A program made the translations under genes and the position numbers. Shown in pieces: positions 32,538 through 41,182 of a DNA stretch of 64,000 nucleotides. This stretch comes from CANKHA01 sp963750965 (GTDB lineage Bacteria > Pseudomonadota > Alphaproteobacteria > Rhizobiales > Xanthobacteraceae): contig CAVVSK010000013.1 of assembly GCA_963750965.1 (NCBI GenBank), forward strand, positions 248,001 through 312,000, given 5' to 3'. The notes beneath the pieces are model-generated. The model worked only from the letters and a program-made list of their open reading frames with translations, ran no database searches and was not told the DNA's origin. Numbering within the stretch: the first letter of the stretch is position 1; every line of letters starts with the position of its first letter.

Positions 32538-34574
32538 ATGGCAGACCAAGGGCGGAAAATTCTGGCTTGCTCCTGCGATGACAGCATGGCGCTGGACGGC
32601 GAGGCTTTGCGCCGCGCCTGCCGGGGCGCAGACGTCCAGACGGCCAGGCAGCTTTGCCGTGCCGAGGCCGAGCGTTTTCGGACCATCGCGGCGGAGGGCG
32701 GCTCGGTCACTGTCACCTGCACCCAGGAAGCACCGCTATTTTCCGAGATTGCCGAAGAGGCCGGCGGCAAGACCTCGCTGACATTCGTGAATATCCGCGA
32801 ACACGCCGGCTGGTCCGCCGAGGGCGGGCAAGCCACGCCCAAGATCGCGGCATTGCTGGCGGCTGCGGCTGAGCCTGTGTCGGACATTCCGTACATCGCG
32901 CTACAAAGCGAAGGCGTCATCCTGATCTACGGGCGCGACGAGCAGGCGGTCGAGACCGCACGTCTGCTGAAAGACCATCTCGACGTTACGGTTCTGATCA
33001 CGCCCCCGGCGACAATCGCGCCACCGCGTTCCACCGATTTTCCGGTGGTGAAGGGCCGCATCCAGGCGGCCAACGGATTTCTCGGTGCTTTCCAGATCGT
33101 CGTCGATGACTATGCCGTGCCGGAGCCAAGCTCGCGCGGCACCTTGAGTTTCGGTCCGGCGCGCAATGGCGCGAAATCGCAATGCGACATCCTGCTGGAT
33201 ATTTCCGGCGGCGCGCCGTTATTTCCCGCCCCCGATCTGCGGGAAGGCTATCTGCGCGCCGACCCCGGTGATCCCGCTGCCGTGTTGCGCGCGACGCTGA
33301 AGGCGCGGGACCTCGTCGGCACCTTCGACAAGCCCCGTTACATCCAGTTCACCGAGGATCTTTGCGCGCATTCGCGCTCCAAGATCGTCGGCTGCCGCCG
33401 CTGCCTCGACCTCTGCCCGACCGGCGCGATCACGCCCGCGGGCGATCATGTCGCAATCGACGCCCACATCTGCGCGGGCTGCGGGCAATGCGCGGCCGCC
33501 TGCCCCACCGGCGCGGCATCTTATGCGCTGCCGTCCGCCGACACCTTGATGCGCAAGCTGCGCGCGCTGCTCACGACTTACCGCGAGACGGGCGGCAGGC
33601 AGCCGATCGTGCTGCTGCATGACGGAGAGCACGGCGCGGATTTGATCGATGCGCTGGCGCGGCACGGCGACGGCCTGCCGGCGCATGTCTTGCCGGTGGC
33701 CGTCAACGAAGTGACGCAAGTGGGGGTAGAAGCGGTAGCCGCGGCTTTCGCCTATGGCGCCTCCGCCTTGCGCTTCCTGCTGCGCGGAAAGGCGCGGCAC
33801 GACACCACCGGCCTCACCAAAACCATCGCGCTCGCGCAACCGATCCTCGCCGGCCTCGGCTTCGCGGGGGAACGCGTGGCGACGATTGAGACCGACGATC
33901 CCGACGCGCTTGGCCAGGCATTACGCAGGATCGCCCCAGCCGAGTCCGCGCCCCGCCCGGCCAGTTTCCAGGCCGTCGGCGCCAAGCGCGACGTGCTGCG
34001 GCTCGCCTTGCGCGAACTGCATCAGGCCGCACCGGCGCCGGTGGACATCATCGCGCTGCCGCAAGGCGCGCCGTTCGGTGCGGTACAGGTGAACGCGGAA
34101 GGCTGCACGCTCTGTCTGTCCTGCGTTTCCGCCTGCCCCACCGGCGCGCTGTTGGCCGATCCCGACCGGCCGATGTTGCGCTTTACCGAGGATGCCTGCG
34201 TGCAATGCGGGCTCTGCCAGGCCACCTGCCCGGAGAAAGTCATCACGCTGACGCCGCAGATCGATTTCCGCGCCGCCACCGCATCGGCTCGGGTGCTGAA
34301 GGAAGAAGAACCGTTTCACTGCATCCGCTGCGACAAGCCGTTCGGCGTCAAAAGCACGATCGAGCGCGTCGCCGCAAAGCTGGAAGGCCGGCACTGGATG
34401 TTCCAGGGCTCTGCACAGCGGCTCGACATCATCAAAATGTGTGAGGACTGCCGCGTCACCGCGGTCAGCAACGAGAATTTCGATCCTTACGGCGCGCCGC
34501 CGCGCCCGCCTCCGCGCACCACGGAGGATTATCTGCGCGAGCGCGAACAAGCAGCGCAAAAGTCGGACGGCTGA
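32538..34574 (+). CDS. Polyferredoxin (678 aa) linked to formate dehydrogenase
   Basis: A cytosolic iron-sulfur protein with four ferredoxin-type motifs in two pairs: CRRCLDLCPTGAI near residue 287 and CAGCGQCAAACPTGA near 313; CTLCLSCVSACPTGA near 523 and CVQCGLCQATCPEKV near 555. Two further CxxC pairs (CIRCDKPFG near 595, CEDCRVTAV near 635) end the protein. The N-terminal 280 residues contain five or so isolated cysteines (CSCDD near residue 12, CRGA, CTQE). It diverges from the DUF operon and is the type of large 4Fe-4S protein seen in alphaproteobacterial FDH clusters. Probably an electron carrier between FDH and a soluble acceptor; partner unknown. Confidence 0.85.
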   Translation: MADQGRKILACSCDDSMALDGEALRRACRGADVQTARQLCRAEAERFRTIAAEGGSVTVTCTQEAPLFSEIAEEAGGKTSLTFVNIREHAGWSAEGGQATPKIAALLAAAAEPVSDIPYIALQSEGVILIYGRDEQAVETARLLKDHLDVTVLITPPATIAPPRSTDFPVVKGRIQAANGFLGAFQIVVDDYAVPEPSSRGTLSFGPARNGAKSQCDILLDISGGAPLFPAPDLREGYLRADPGDPAAVLRATLKARDLVGTFDKPRYIQFTEDLCAHSRSKIVGCRRCLDLCPTGAITPAGDHVAIDAHICAGCGQCAAACPTGAASYALPSADTLMRKLRALLTTYRETGGRQPIVLLHDGEHGADLIDALARHGDGLPAHVLPVAVNEVTQVGVEAVAAAFAYGASALRFLLRGKARHDTTGLTKTIALAQPILAGLGFAGERVATIETDDPDALGQALRRIAPAESAPRPASFQAVGAKRDVLRLALRELHQAAPAPVDIIALPQGAPFGAVQVNAEGCTLCLSCVSACPTGALLADPDRPMLRFTEDACVQCGLCQATCPEKVITLTPQIDFRAATASARVLKEEEPFHCIRCDKPFGVKSTIERVAAKLEGRHWMFQGSAQRLDIIKMCEDCRVTAVSNENFDPYGAPPRPPPRTTEDYLREREQAAQKSDG

Positions 34575-34580
34575 CTGATT

Positions 34581-34665
34581 GTCATGGCCGGGCTTGTCCC
34601 GGCCATCCCGGCAACAAAAGCACTGTCTTCCTAAGCGAGATGGCCGCAACAGGTGCGGCCATGAC
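34581..34665. repeat. Intergenic inverted repeat (Bradyrhizobium-type)
   Basis: The ends GTCATGGCCG (34581) and CGGCCATGAC (to 34665) are perfect 10-bp inverted copies, and an inner hairpin GGCCGGGCTTGTCCCGGCC lies at the left. Translation would give MAGLVPAI-like peptides, a known hallmark of dispersed repeats in this lineage. Placed between convergent genes, it may also act as a transcription stop. Confidence 0.6.
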
Positions 34666-34685
34666 AAAGAGGACATGAGACCAGG

Positions 34686-35981
34686 TCAATTTTTCTTCGT
34701 CGCCTTTTCCAGGAATTTCACCAATGCCTCGCGGTCCTCACGCGAGCCGATGGTCTGCTCCGGCATTTTGGTGCCCGGCGTATAGGCGGCGGGTCCGACC
34801 TCGAACAGCTTCGCCACCGTTTCCGGCGTCCATATGATGTCGAGCTTCTTCAACGCTGGGGAGAAATTGTAGCCAGGCAGTGTCGCGATCCTGCGCCCGA
34901 AAATGCCGGCAAGCGTCGGGCCCGCGCGATTGCCTTGATCAGGACTGAGCGTGTGGCAGGCAACGCAGCCACGGAAGATTTCCGCGCCGGGATCGCCGGC
35001 ATAGTCGGCGAGCGGATCCTCCGGCGCGCCCATCGTTACAGAGCCGATATGCTCGCCGCTCACCGCATCCCAGCGCCGCACCATGCGGTCGGCACCGCCG
35101 GTGAGCAGTGTTTTGCTGTCGGGGAAGAATGCCACCGACCAGACCGGCAGTCCGGGCCCAACCAGTGTACGTGTGACCTTGCGCTCGGCACGCTCAATGA
35201 TCGTCACCGAGCCGCGAATGCCGGCGGCGGCGATGAGCTTGCCGTCTTCGGAAATAGCCAAAGCGATGATCGGCATGGCGGCGGCATTGACCTCGCCACG
35301 TGGTTCGCCCGCTGCTGTAAGGAAATAGAGATTGCCATCCGCTCCCGCTGCGACGATCTCGCCATCGGGCGCCACAGCGACTGAATTGAGCGGCGACGGA
35401 AGAGTTCTGATCACCGCCGCGCCAGTGCCGCCCAGCGGCCAAATGCGCAGCGTCGCGTCATAGCCGGCGCTCACCAGCGAGAGTCCGTCCGGCGCAAAGG
35501 CCACACCATTGACGTTTTGCGAATGACCTTCCAGCACGCGCGGCGCCCCGCCAGCGAGCGGCCATAACCGCACGCTGTGATCCCAGGAAGCTGATGCCAG
35601 CGTAGAGCCGTCGGGCGAAACCGCGAGCGAGACGACGGGAGCGGTATGGCCTTCCAGGACGGTGGCAGGCGCTGGGTCCGCGCTACGCCAGATGGCGATG
35701 CGGCCTTCCTCGCCCGCCGTGATGACGCGGCCGTCCTTCAGCACCGCCACGGCATTCACCGCGCCGTCATGGAAGCGCAGCACTTGTTCGGCTGCGCTAC
35801 GCGTCAGCGACCAGCGGATCGCGGAGGTATCGAAGCTGCCGGAGACCGCAAAGCTGCCGTCGGCTGAAATACCCACCGCGCGTACCGGCCCGCCATGGCC
35901 CCGCATCTGTGCAGCCGACGGATCAAGGAAAGCGGCGAGGCTCAATAACAGCACGCAAGATCGCAACGCGACGACTACCAT
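34686..35981 (-). CDS. Periplasmic WD40-repeat / cytochrome c fusion protein
   Basis: A 431-residue exported protein. A signal peptide (LRSCVLLLSLAAFLDPSAA) is followed by about seven WD40-type blades (for example SADGSFAVSGSFDTSAIRWS, SPDGSTLASASWDHSVRLWP), enough to close one beta-propeller. A C-terminal class I cytochrome c domain follows, with heme site CVACH near residue 340 and a probable Met ligand in GTKMPEQTIG near 410. The propeller could dock a partner while the heme passes electrons. It converges with the polyferredoxin gene across a repeat; a role with FDH is inferred from position only. Confidence 0.87.
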   Translation of the reverse strand: MVVVALRSCVLLLSLAAFLDPSAAQMRGHGGPVRAVGISADGSFAVSGSFDTSAIRWSLTRSAAEQVLRFHDGAVNAVAVLKDGRVITAGEEGRIAIWRSADPAPATVLEGHTAPVVSLAVSPDGSTLASASWDHSVRLWPLAGGAPRVLEGHSQNVNGVAFAPDGLSLVSAGYDATLRIWPLGGTGAAVIRTLPSPLNSVAVAPDGEIVAAGADGNLYFLTAAGEPRGEVNAAAMPIIALAISEDGKLIAAAGIRGSVTIIERAERKVTRTLVGPGLPVWSVAFFPDSKTLLTGGADRMVRRWDAVSGEHIGSVTMGAPEDPLADYAGDPGAEIFRGCVACHTLSPDQGNRAGPTLAGIFGRRIATLPGYNFSPALKKLDIIWTPETVAKLFEVGPAAYTPGTKMPEQTIGSREDREALVKFLEKATKKN

Positions 35982-36100
35982 CCCGACAGCACCTACGAAA
36001 AAGACCGACCAGATTCCAACAACAAGTCTACATCACCTTGTGTTCCTTCCAACACAAGCGCATGGTCAGGGCGTCTTATCGTGATTCAAGGGGGGTTTTC

Positions 36101-36475
36101 ATGGACTTGAATGCAAAGACAGCTGCCGTCGTCCTCGGCTTTGTGTTTGTGGCGGTAGGAATTCTCGGTTTCTTCCCCAATCCACTGGTGTCGCCGACCG
36201 GGCTTTTCGCGGTCAATACAGCGCATAACCTCGTACACCTGATCAGCGGCGCCGTGCTGCTGGCGGGCGCCTATACGACGCTCGGCGCTGCGCTGGCGTT
36301 GAAGATCGTCGGTGTGGTTTATGCGCTGGTCGCTGTCCTCGGCTTGGTGATGGGCGGCCCGATGCTGCTGGGACTCGTGGCGATGAACGCCGCGGATCAT
36401 TGGCTGCATGTGGCGCTCGCCGTCGTCATCCTGGCGGCAGGTTTCCTTTTGGAAGACGAACCGGCGATGGCTTAG
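36101..36475 (+). CDS. DUF4383-type small membrane protein
   Basis: A 124-residue protein with four predicted transmembrane helices and the conserved motif FAVNTAHNLVHLISGAVLL, followed by NAADHWLHVALAVVILA. This is the DUF4383 pattern. AAGGGGGG lies about 10 bases upstream of the ATG at 36101. The function of the family is unknown. It converges on the MoeA fusion gene. Confidence 0.8.
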   Translation: MDLNAKTAAVVLGFVFVAVGILGFFPNPLVSPTGLFAVNTAHNLVHLISGAVLLAGAYTTLGAALALKIVGVVYALVAVLGLVMGGPMLLGLVAMNAADHWLHVALAVVILAAGFLLEDEPAMA

Positions 36476-36494
36476 CGCGCGCGCAAGCGCAGCA

Positions 36495-38459
36495 TCAGGC
36501 ATTATTCGGGTGCAGACCCAGCGCCCGGATATGCTCTTTTACCGTTTTATCATTGAGAGCGGCGACGAAGGCTCGCACCGCCGGCTGCTCGCGCCGGCCA
36601 TCCGGCAACAGGAAGTCATAAGACTCCGGCGAAAGCGGCAGGAATTCCAGACCGTATAGCCGCGCCACCGATTCAATCGCCACTCCCCAATCAGCCCGGC
36701 CTTGCGCGATCGCTGCGGCGACCGCGTTGTGCGATTTCGGCTGATTGGCATAACCGGGTGGCCTGGCTCCAGCCAGTAGCTGATCAATCAGAATGCGGGT
36801 GCCGGCGCCGGCATTGCGATTGACCATCAGGCAGGCGGGATCGGCGAGCGCGGCCTGCAACGCGCCTTTTGCATCGCGCCCGGCAAAACGGCTGTCGCCC
36901 GACCGATGCAACACACCCTGCATGCGCTGCCAGCCGCGCTGGAGCGAAAGTCCCTCGCCCTTGAGATGCTCGTTATACCGGCCGGTGGCGGGATCAATGA
37001 GGTGCACCGGCGCTATGTCGCATTCGCCGCGGCGGGCCGCGGTGAGCCCGCCCATGCTGCCGACGGCAATGACGCGCGTCTTTATCCCTTGTTCGGCCAG
37101 CCGGCCCGTCACGACGTCTAGCCCGACACAATGGCTTCCCATCACAACAAGATCCGGAAGCTGCGCCTTGTCGCCGATCAGCGTGACCCGCGCGGCGCTG
37201 CCGACATCCAGCGCGGTGGCGAGCGCATCGACCTCGATGAATCCATCGGCCTGCGAAAACGCGGTGACCGCGCCCGAGCCCTTGGCGGTGGGGAATGCCG
37301 CCGGGCCGTCTTTGCCCGGCACAAGCGCCACCAGCACGAATTCTTTGCGTCCCAGTTCCGACGTGATCCGCACCGGCACCTGCGCATGGATGATCTGCGC
37401 AACCTCCGCCGGAAGGCCGGCCATCGCGCGAATCACCGGCGCCACATAAGAATGGAAGGTGAAAATGGCGGAGGTCGGGAAACCCGGCAGCACCGCCACA
37501 GGTTTTTTCTCCACGACCGCGAGACAGAGCGGCTTGCCCGGCTTCAGCGCCACGCCGTGCACCAGCACGCCCGGTTTGCCGAACCGCGACACAACCCGGT
37601 GCGACAAGTCTCCGGCGCCTTTCGACGTGCCGCCGCTGATAACCACCAGGTCGCAGCTTGCCAGTGCGCGACGGATGGCTTGTTCCAGCGCCGCTTCGTC
37701 GTCGGGGAAAGCGCCGAAGGCGATCGGTTCGCCGCCCACTTCGACGACGGCGGCGGCCAGAATCGCGCCGTTGCTGTCATAGACGCCGGCAGGACGTAAC
37801 TCTTCGCCGAGCGCAACCAGCTCGTTACCGGTGGAGAGCACCGCCACCTTCGGACGCCGCACCACCTCGACGCCAGCCAGCCCGCAGGCGGCGAGCATGC
37901 CGATCTCGCGAGAGCCTATGCGCGTGCCCCGTCGCAGCAGCATCTCTCCACGCGCGATGTCGGAGCCCGCATAGGAAATAAATTGGCCGGGCGAGACCCC
38001 GCGGCGGATTTCGACGCCGGGGGACCCGGCCTCATCGAACAGCTCTGTTTGCTCCACCATCACGATCGCGTCGGCGCCGCGCGGCACCACGCCGCCGGTG
38101 GCGATCGTCGTCGCCGTCCCTGTGTCGACTTCGATCGTCGGCCGACGCCCGCTGGCGATGACCTCCGTGTTTAGACGCAGGCGGCGCGGTGTTGTATCGC
38201 TGGCGCCCACGGTGTCGGTGGCGCGCAGGGCGAAGCCGTCGACGCCGGAGCGGTCAAAGGGCGGTGCGTCGAGCGGCGCGGTCACGTCATGCGCCAGCAC
38301 GCGGCCGAGCGCCGCCGCCAAAGCGACCGGCTCGGCTGCAAGCGGCGACAGATCGAGATGGCGTTCGAAACGCGCCTTCGCCTCCTCGGCCGACACCACT
38401 TCAAGGAATTGTTCCTGGGCGGCCGCGCGGCGGACTTCGGCAAGAAGGTCGGATGTCAT
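36495..38459 (-). CDS. MoeA molybdenumtransferase fused to periplasmic-binding-like domain
   Basis: A 654-residue two-domain protein. Residues 1-430 are MoeA (PPFDRSGVDGFALR near 70, STGNELVALGEELRPAGVYD near 210, ISGGTSKGAGDLSHRV near 277, LPGFPTSAIFTFHSYV near 325). Residues 440-654 are a PBP-like domain (VMGSHCVGLDVVTGRLAEQG, then NRNAGAGTRILIDQLLAG near 555) of the type fused to the HTH at 11120-12013. There is no signal peptide, so it senses or delivers oxyanion in the cytoplasm. Its start overlaps the preceding MoeA-like gene (ATGA). Confidence 0.88.
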   Translation of the reverse strand: MTSDLLAEVRRAAAQEQFLEVVSAEEAKARFERHLDLSPLAAEPVALAAALGRVLAHDVTAPLDAPPFDRSGVDGFALRATDTVGASDTTPRRLRLNTEVIASGRRPTIEVDTGTATTIATGGVVPRGADAIVMVEQTELFDEAGSPGVEIRRGVSPGQFISYAGSDIARGEMLLRRGTRIGSREIGMLAACGLAGVEVVRRPKVAVLSTGNELVALGEELRPAGVYDSNGAILAAAVVEVGGEPIAFGAFPDDEAALEQAIRRALASCDLVVISGGTSKGAGDLSHRVVSRFGKPGVLVHGVALKPGKPLCLAVVEKKPVAVLPGFPTSAIFTFHSYVAPVIRAMAGLPAEVAQIIHAQVPVRITSELGRKEFVLVALVPGKDGPAAFPTAKGSGAVTAFSQADGFIEVDALATALDVGSAARVTLIGDKAQLPDLVVMGSHCVGLDVVTGRLAEQGIKTRVIAVGSMGGLTAARRGECDIAPVHLIDPATGRYNEHLKGEGLSLQRGWQRMQGVLHRSGDSRFAGRDAKGALQAALADPACLMVNRNAGAGTRILIDQLLAGARPPGYANQPKSHNAVAAAIAQGRADWGVAIESVARLYGLEFLPLSPESYDFLLPDGRREQPAVRAFVAALNDKTVKEHIRALGLHPNNA

Positions 38460-39592
38460 GGCAGCGGTCTCACCGCCACTTGCGCGCCGGGCGGATAGCC
38501 TTCGCTTTCCGGCGGAACCAGGATCCAGCCGTCGGCGCGCGCCAGCGCAGAATAAGACAGGTAGCCACTCGCCAAAGGTTCTGCGCTGCCGCCGCGGCAG
38601 CGCACCGGGACGACCCCGGCCATGCCAAGGGGCGACGTCACCTTGCGCGCAAGCAGCGCCATGGAAATCCTGTCTTCTTCATTCGCGCCGCTGAGTTTCT
38701 TCAACCACTGCCGTCCGAGCACAAGCCATGCCGCGAGTGCGGCGTCGAAGCGGCCCGGCAGCAACAGCACCGTGCGTGCGCCGACGGCGCCGAACGCCGC
38801 CGTTTCGCCGGGAATGAGGCCGACGCCATGGAACGCAACGCGTCCCGCCTTGGCCAACGCAATTACGCTGGTGTCCGGTGTTCCGCTTCCCGTCCCTCCC
38901 AGCACGAGAATGGCATCACTGCTCTCGTGATGAAATGCTGCTGTCAGGTGATCCGGCGCAACTGCGTCGCTGGGATCGGGCACGACAACTGCACCTGCGG
39001 CAGCGAGTGTCTCGGCGATCCAGCCATAGCCTGCGCCTATGACGGCGCTGCCGGCGTGTGCGCGAACGAGGCGAATCCGCGGCTCGCGAATTATCACTCG
39101 GGAAATGCCCGTGACGGACAGCAATGCCTGATCGGTCGCACGCAGGTGCTCGCCCGCAAGTCGCAGCGGCAAGTCCGCTTCCGCATCCCGGCCAGCAGGC
39201 AACACGCCTTCCCCCGGCGCAACAGTCGCCAGCGCTTCGGCCTGGGATTCCCGCACCACAACGGTGTCGAGCGGCGCCACGGCATCCGCGCCCAGCGGCA
39301 GTGGCTGACCGAAATCCACCCGCTGCGGCAACGCAGACAGCAAGGCCGGGGCGTAGGATCCCGCGTCGAGGGTTTCCTCCGACTTCACCGCCCAGCCGTC
39401 ATGCAAAGCCACAGCGCAAGCAGGCTGCATGGCGAGAGCCTTAGCGTCGGCTGCCAGCACGCGGCCGAGCGCCGCGCTGATATTCACTTCCCGCGGCTCG
39501 ACAGGGCGGGTGAGCGCATCGATTGCGGCATGCGCCTCGGCTAGCGGGGTCAACTTGACGATACGTTGCTCCGCCTCGGAATACGCGACCAT
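38456..39592 (-). CDS. Divergent MoeA-like molybdopterin-binding protein
   Basis: A 378-residue protein with the MoeA fold but altered motifs: the first block reads VALHDGWAVKSEETLD instead of the acidic DNSAVDGYA type, and the molybdopterin loop is LGGTGSGTPDTSV. The PGRFDAALAAWLVLGRQWLKKL segment replaces the usual GLPGNPVAA. The loss of conserved acidic residues suggests altered activity or a partner role. I take MVAYSEAEQR at 39592 as start; a longer frame to 39706 would cross into the tusA upstream region. It is translationally coupled to the MoeA-PBP fusion. Confidence 0.8.
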   Translation of the reverse strand: MVAYSEAEQRIVKLTPLAEAHAAIDALTRPVEPREVNISAALGRVLAADAKALAMQPACAVALHDGWAVKSEETLDAGSYAPALLSALPQRVDFGQPLPLGADAVAPLDTVVVRESQAEALATVAPGEGVLPAGRDAEADLPLRLAGEHLRATDQALLSVTGISRVIIREPRIRLVRAHAGSAVIGAGYGWIAETLAAAGAVVVPDPSDAVAPDHLTAAFHHESSDAILVLGGTGSGTPDTSVIALAKAGRVAFHGVGLIPGETAAFGAVGARTVLLLPGRFDAALAAWLVLGRQWLKKLSGANEEDRISMALLARKVTSPLGMAGVVPVRCRGGSAEPLASGYLSYSALARADGWILVPPESEGYPPGAQVAVRPLP

Positions 39593-39690
39593 GGCCGAGT
39601 TCTGGCCAAGCCCCGTCGCGCGGTCAAGGCGGCTTGACGGAGGGCTTGTGGGCCTATCCATTCCAGCGCGGCGAAAATGGAACGACCGGG

Positions 39691-39924
39691 ATGGCGGAAA
39701 AGACACTTAACCTGCGCGGGCTGAAATGTCCTCTCCCGGCCTTGCGCACGCGAAAGGCCTTGTCCGGCATGCCGGCGGACGACATTCTGATTGTCGAATG
39801 CACCGACCCATTGGCCGCTATCGACATCCCCAATCTGCTGCGCCAAACCGGTGACACGTTGGAAGATACTTCGCGCGCGGACCAAGTGATGACTTTCCGG
39901 ATTCGTAAGCGCCAACGCAAATAG
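39691..39924 (+). CDS. TusA-type sulfurtransferase
   Basis: A 77-residue sulfur carrier with the hallmark TLNLRGLKCPLPALRTRKAL, the Cys-Pro being the persulfide site, and the TDPLAAIDIPNLL helix. TusA-type proteins channel sulfur from cysteine desulfurase to tRNA thiolation and to molybdenum cofactor assembly. Placement beside the MoeA genes and in the same window as fdhD favours a Moco/FDH role. It diverges from the MoeA-like gene with 98 bases between the starts. Confidence 0.88.
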   Translation: MAEKTLNLRGLKCPLPALRTRKALSGMPADDILIVECTDPLAAIDIPNLLRQTGDTLEDTSRADQVMTFRIRKRQRK

Positions 39925-39933
39925 GAATGAATA

Positions 39934-41010
39934 ATGACACTGATACTTTCGAATAAAGACGTCGAGCAGTTGCTGACCATGCCGGAATGCATCGCCGCGC
40001 TGGAAACATCCTATGCCGAGCTGGCGCATGGCCGCGGCTTGTCGCGCACGCGTTCCGACTCGCTCGCACCAACCAAACGCGAGGATGCTTATTACAGCCT
40101 GAAGTCAATGGACGGCGTGGTGCCGGCGCTGGGAGTAAGTTCGGTCCGGATCAATTCCGACATCATCACCATGCCCAAGTTCGGCAACAGCGTGCGGCGC
40201 GTGAAAGTACCGGCCGCGCCGAACGACCGCTATGTCGGGCTGGTGGTGCTGTTCTCCACCGAAAACGGCGAACCGCTGGCGATCATGCCCGACGGTGTAA
40301 TGCAGCGCATGCGCGTCGGCGCAGCCAATGGCCTCGGCGTGAAATATCTCGCGCGCGAGAATGCCAACAGCATCGGCCTCCTCGGCGCGGGCTGGCAGGC
40401 CGGGACGCAGCTGATGGCCGCCTGCGCCGTGCGCGAGATCAAGACCATCCGCTGCTTCAGCCCGACCCGCGAAAGGCGGGAAGCCTTTTGCGAGGAGATG
40501 AGCGGCATCCTTGGGATCGAGGTGCAATCGGTCGATCATCCGGAAGCAGCGCTGGAAGGTGCGGATATCGCCATGTGCGCCACCAACACCGAAGACCCGA
40601 TTTATTTCGCGCGCTGGATCGAGCCGGGACAGCATCTGAGCTCGATCAAAAAGCCGGAGATGGAAATGGATGCAATCCGGCGGGCGGACCGGGTCGTCAT
40701 CCACACGCGCGACGTTCATCCGATCATGGAACTGAGCAGCGAACTGCCGGAATCGGCCCGCCTTTATGAAGGCAAGCGCACGCCAAAAGCTGACGACGTC
40801 GACATCACGAAATTCCCCACGATCCCGGAGTTGATCGTGGGCAAGGCCAAGGGCCGCAGCAATGACCAGGAAGTGACCTTGTTCATGAACAATCTCGGGC
40901 TCGGCTACCAGTTTGCGGCCGCTGGATCGGTGGTCTATCGCAATGCCAAGGAACGTGGCTTCGGGCACGAATTGCCGACCGACTGGTTCACCGAGGACGT
41001 GCACCCTTAA
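39934..41010 (+). CDS. Ornithine cyclodeaminase / mu-crystallin family protein
   Basis: A 358-residue NAD(P)-dependent enzyme family member. The N-terminal substrate domain includes MPDGVMQRMRVGAANGLGVK, and the Rossmann motif GLLGAGWQAGTQLMAACA is near residue 152. Members include ornithine cyclodeaminase, ketimine and imine reductases and alanine dehydrogenase, so the reaction cannot be fixed. It follows tusA after 9 bases but probably belongs functionally with the catabolic genes downstream. Confidence 0.87.
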   Translation: MTLILSNKDVEQLLTMPECIAALETSYAELAHGRGLSRTRSDSLAPTKREDAYYSLKSMDGVVPALGVSSVRINSDIITMPKFGNSVRRVKVPAAPNDRYVGLVVLFSTENGEPLAIMPDGVMQRMRVGAANGLGVKYLARENANSIGLLGAGWQAGTQLMAACAVREIKTIRCFSPTRERREAFCEEMSGILGIEVQSVDHPEAALEGADIAMCATNTEDPIYFARWIEPGQHLSSIKKPEMEMDAIRRADRVVIHTRDVHPIMELSSELPESARLYEGKRTPKADDVDITKFPTIPELIVGKAKGRSNDQEVTLFMNNLGLGYQFAAAGSVVYRNAKERGFGHELPTDWFTEDVHP

Positions 41011-41100
41011 AGCCATCCAGCTGATCGCGAAGCGTCTTTTTCCTCTAAATTATGCCTGCGCGCCGCGGTGCGCCGGCTTTTTCCGTCACTGCCGAAGGCA

Positions 41101-41138
41101 GTTGTAGGAACGCGAAATTGGTGTCAAAAAATGGAAAA
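41101..41138 (+). promoter_or_regulatory. Conserved upstream element, copy 1
   Basis: This 38-base stretch aligns without gaps to 45617-45654: GTTGT, six variable bases, GCGAAAT, three variable bases, then TGTCAAAAAATGGAAAA. It ends 44 bases before the first Bug gene of the UbiD block, and its twin ends 34 bases before the paralogous gene. A shared promoter or operator is likely. A small GC hairpin at about 41140-41157 follows in the 5' leader. Confidence 0.55.
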
Positions 41139-41182
41139 AGCTGCGCGTCAGCGCGGCCCCAATTAAGCAGGAAGGGAAGGAA

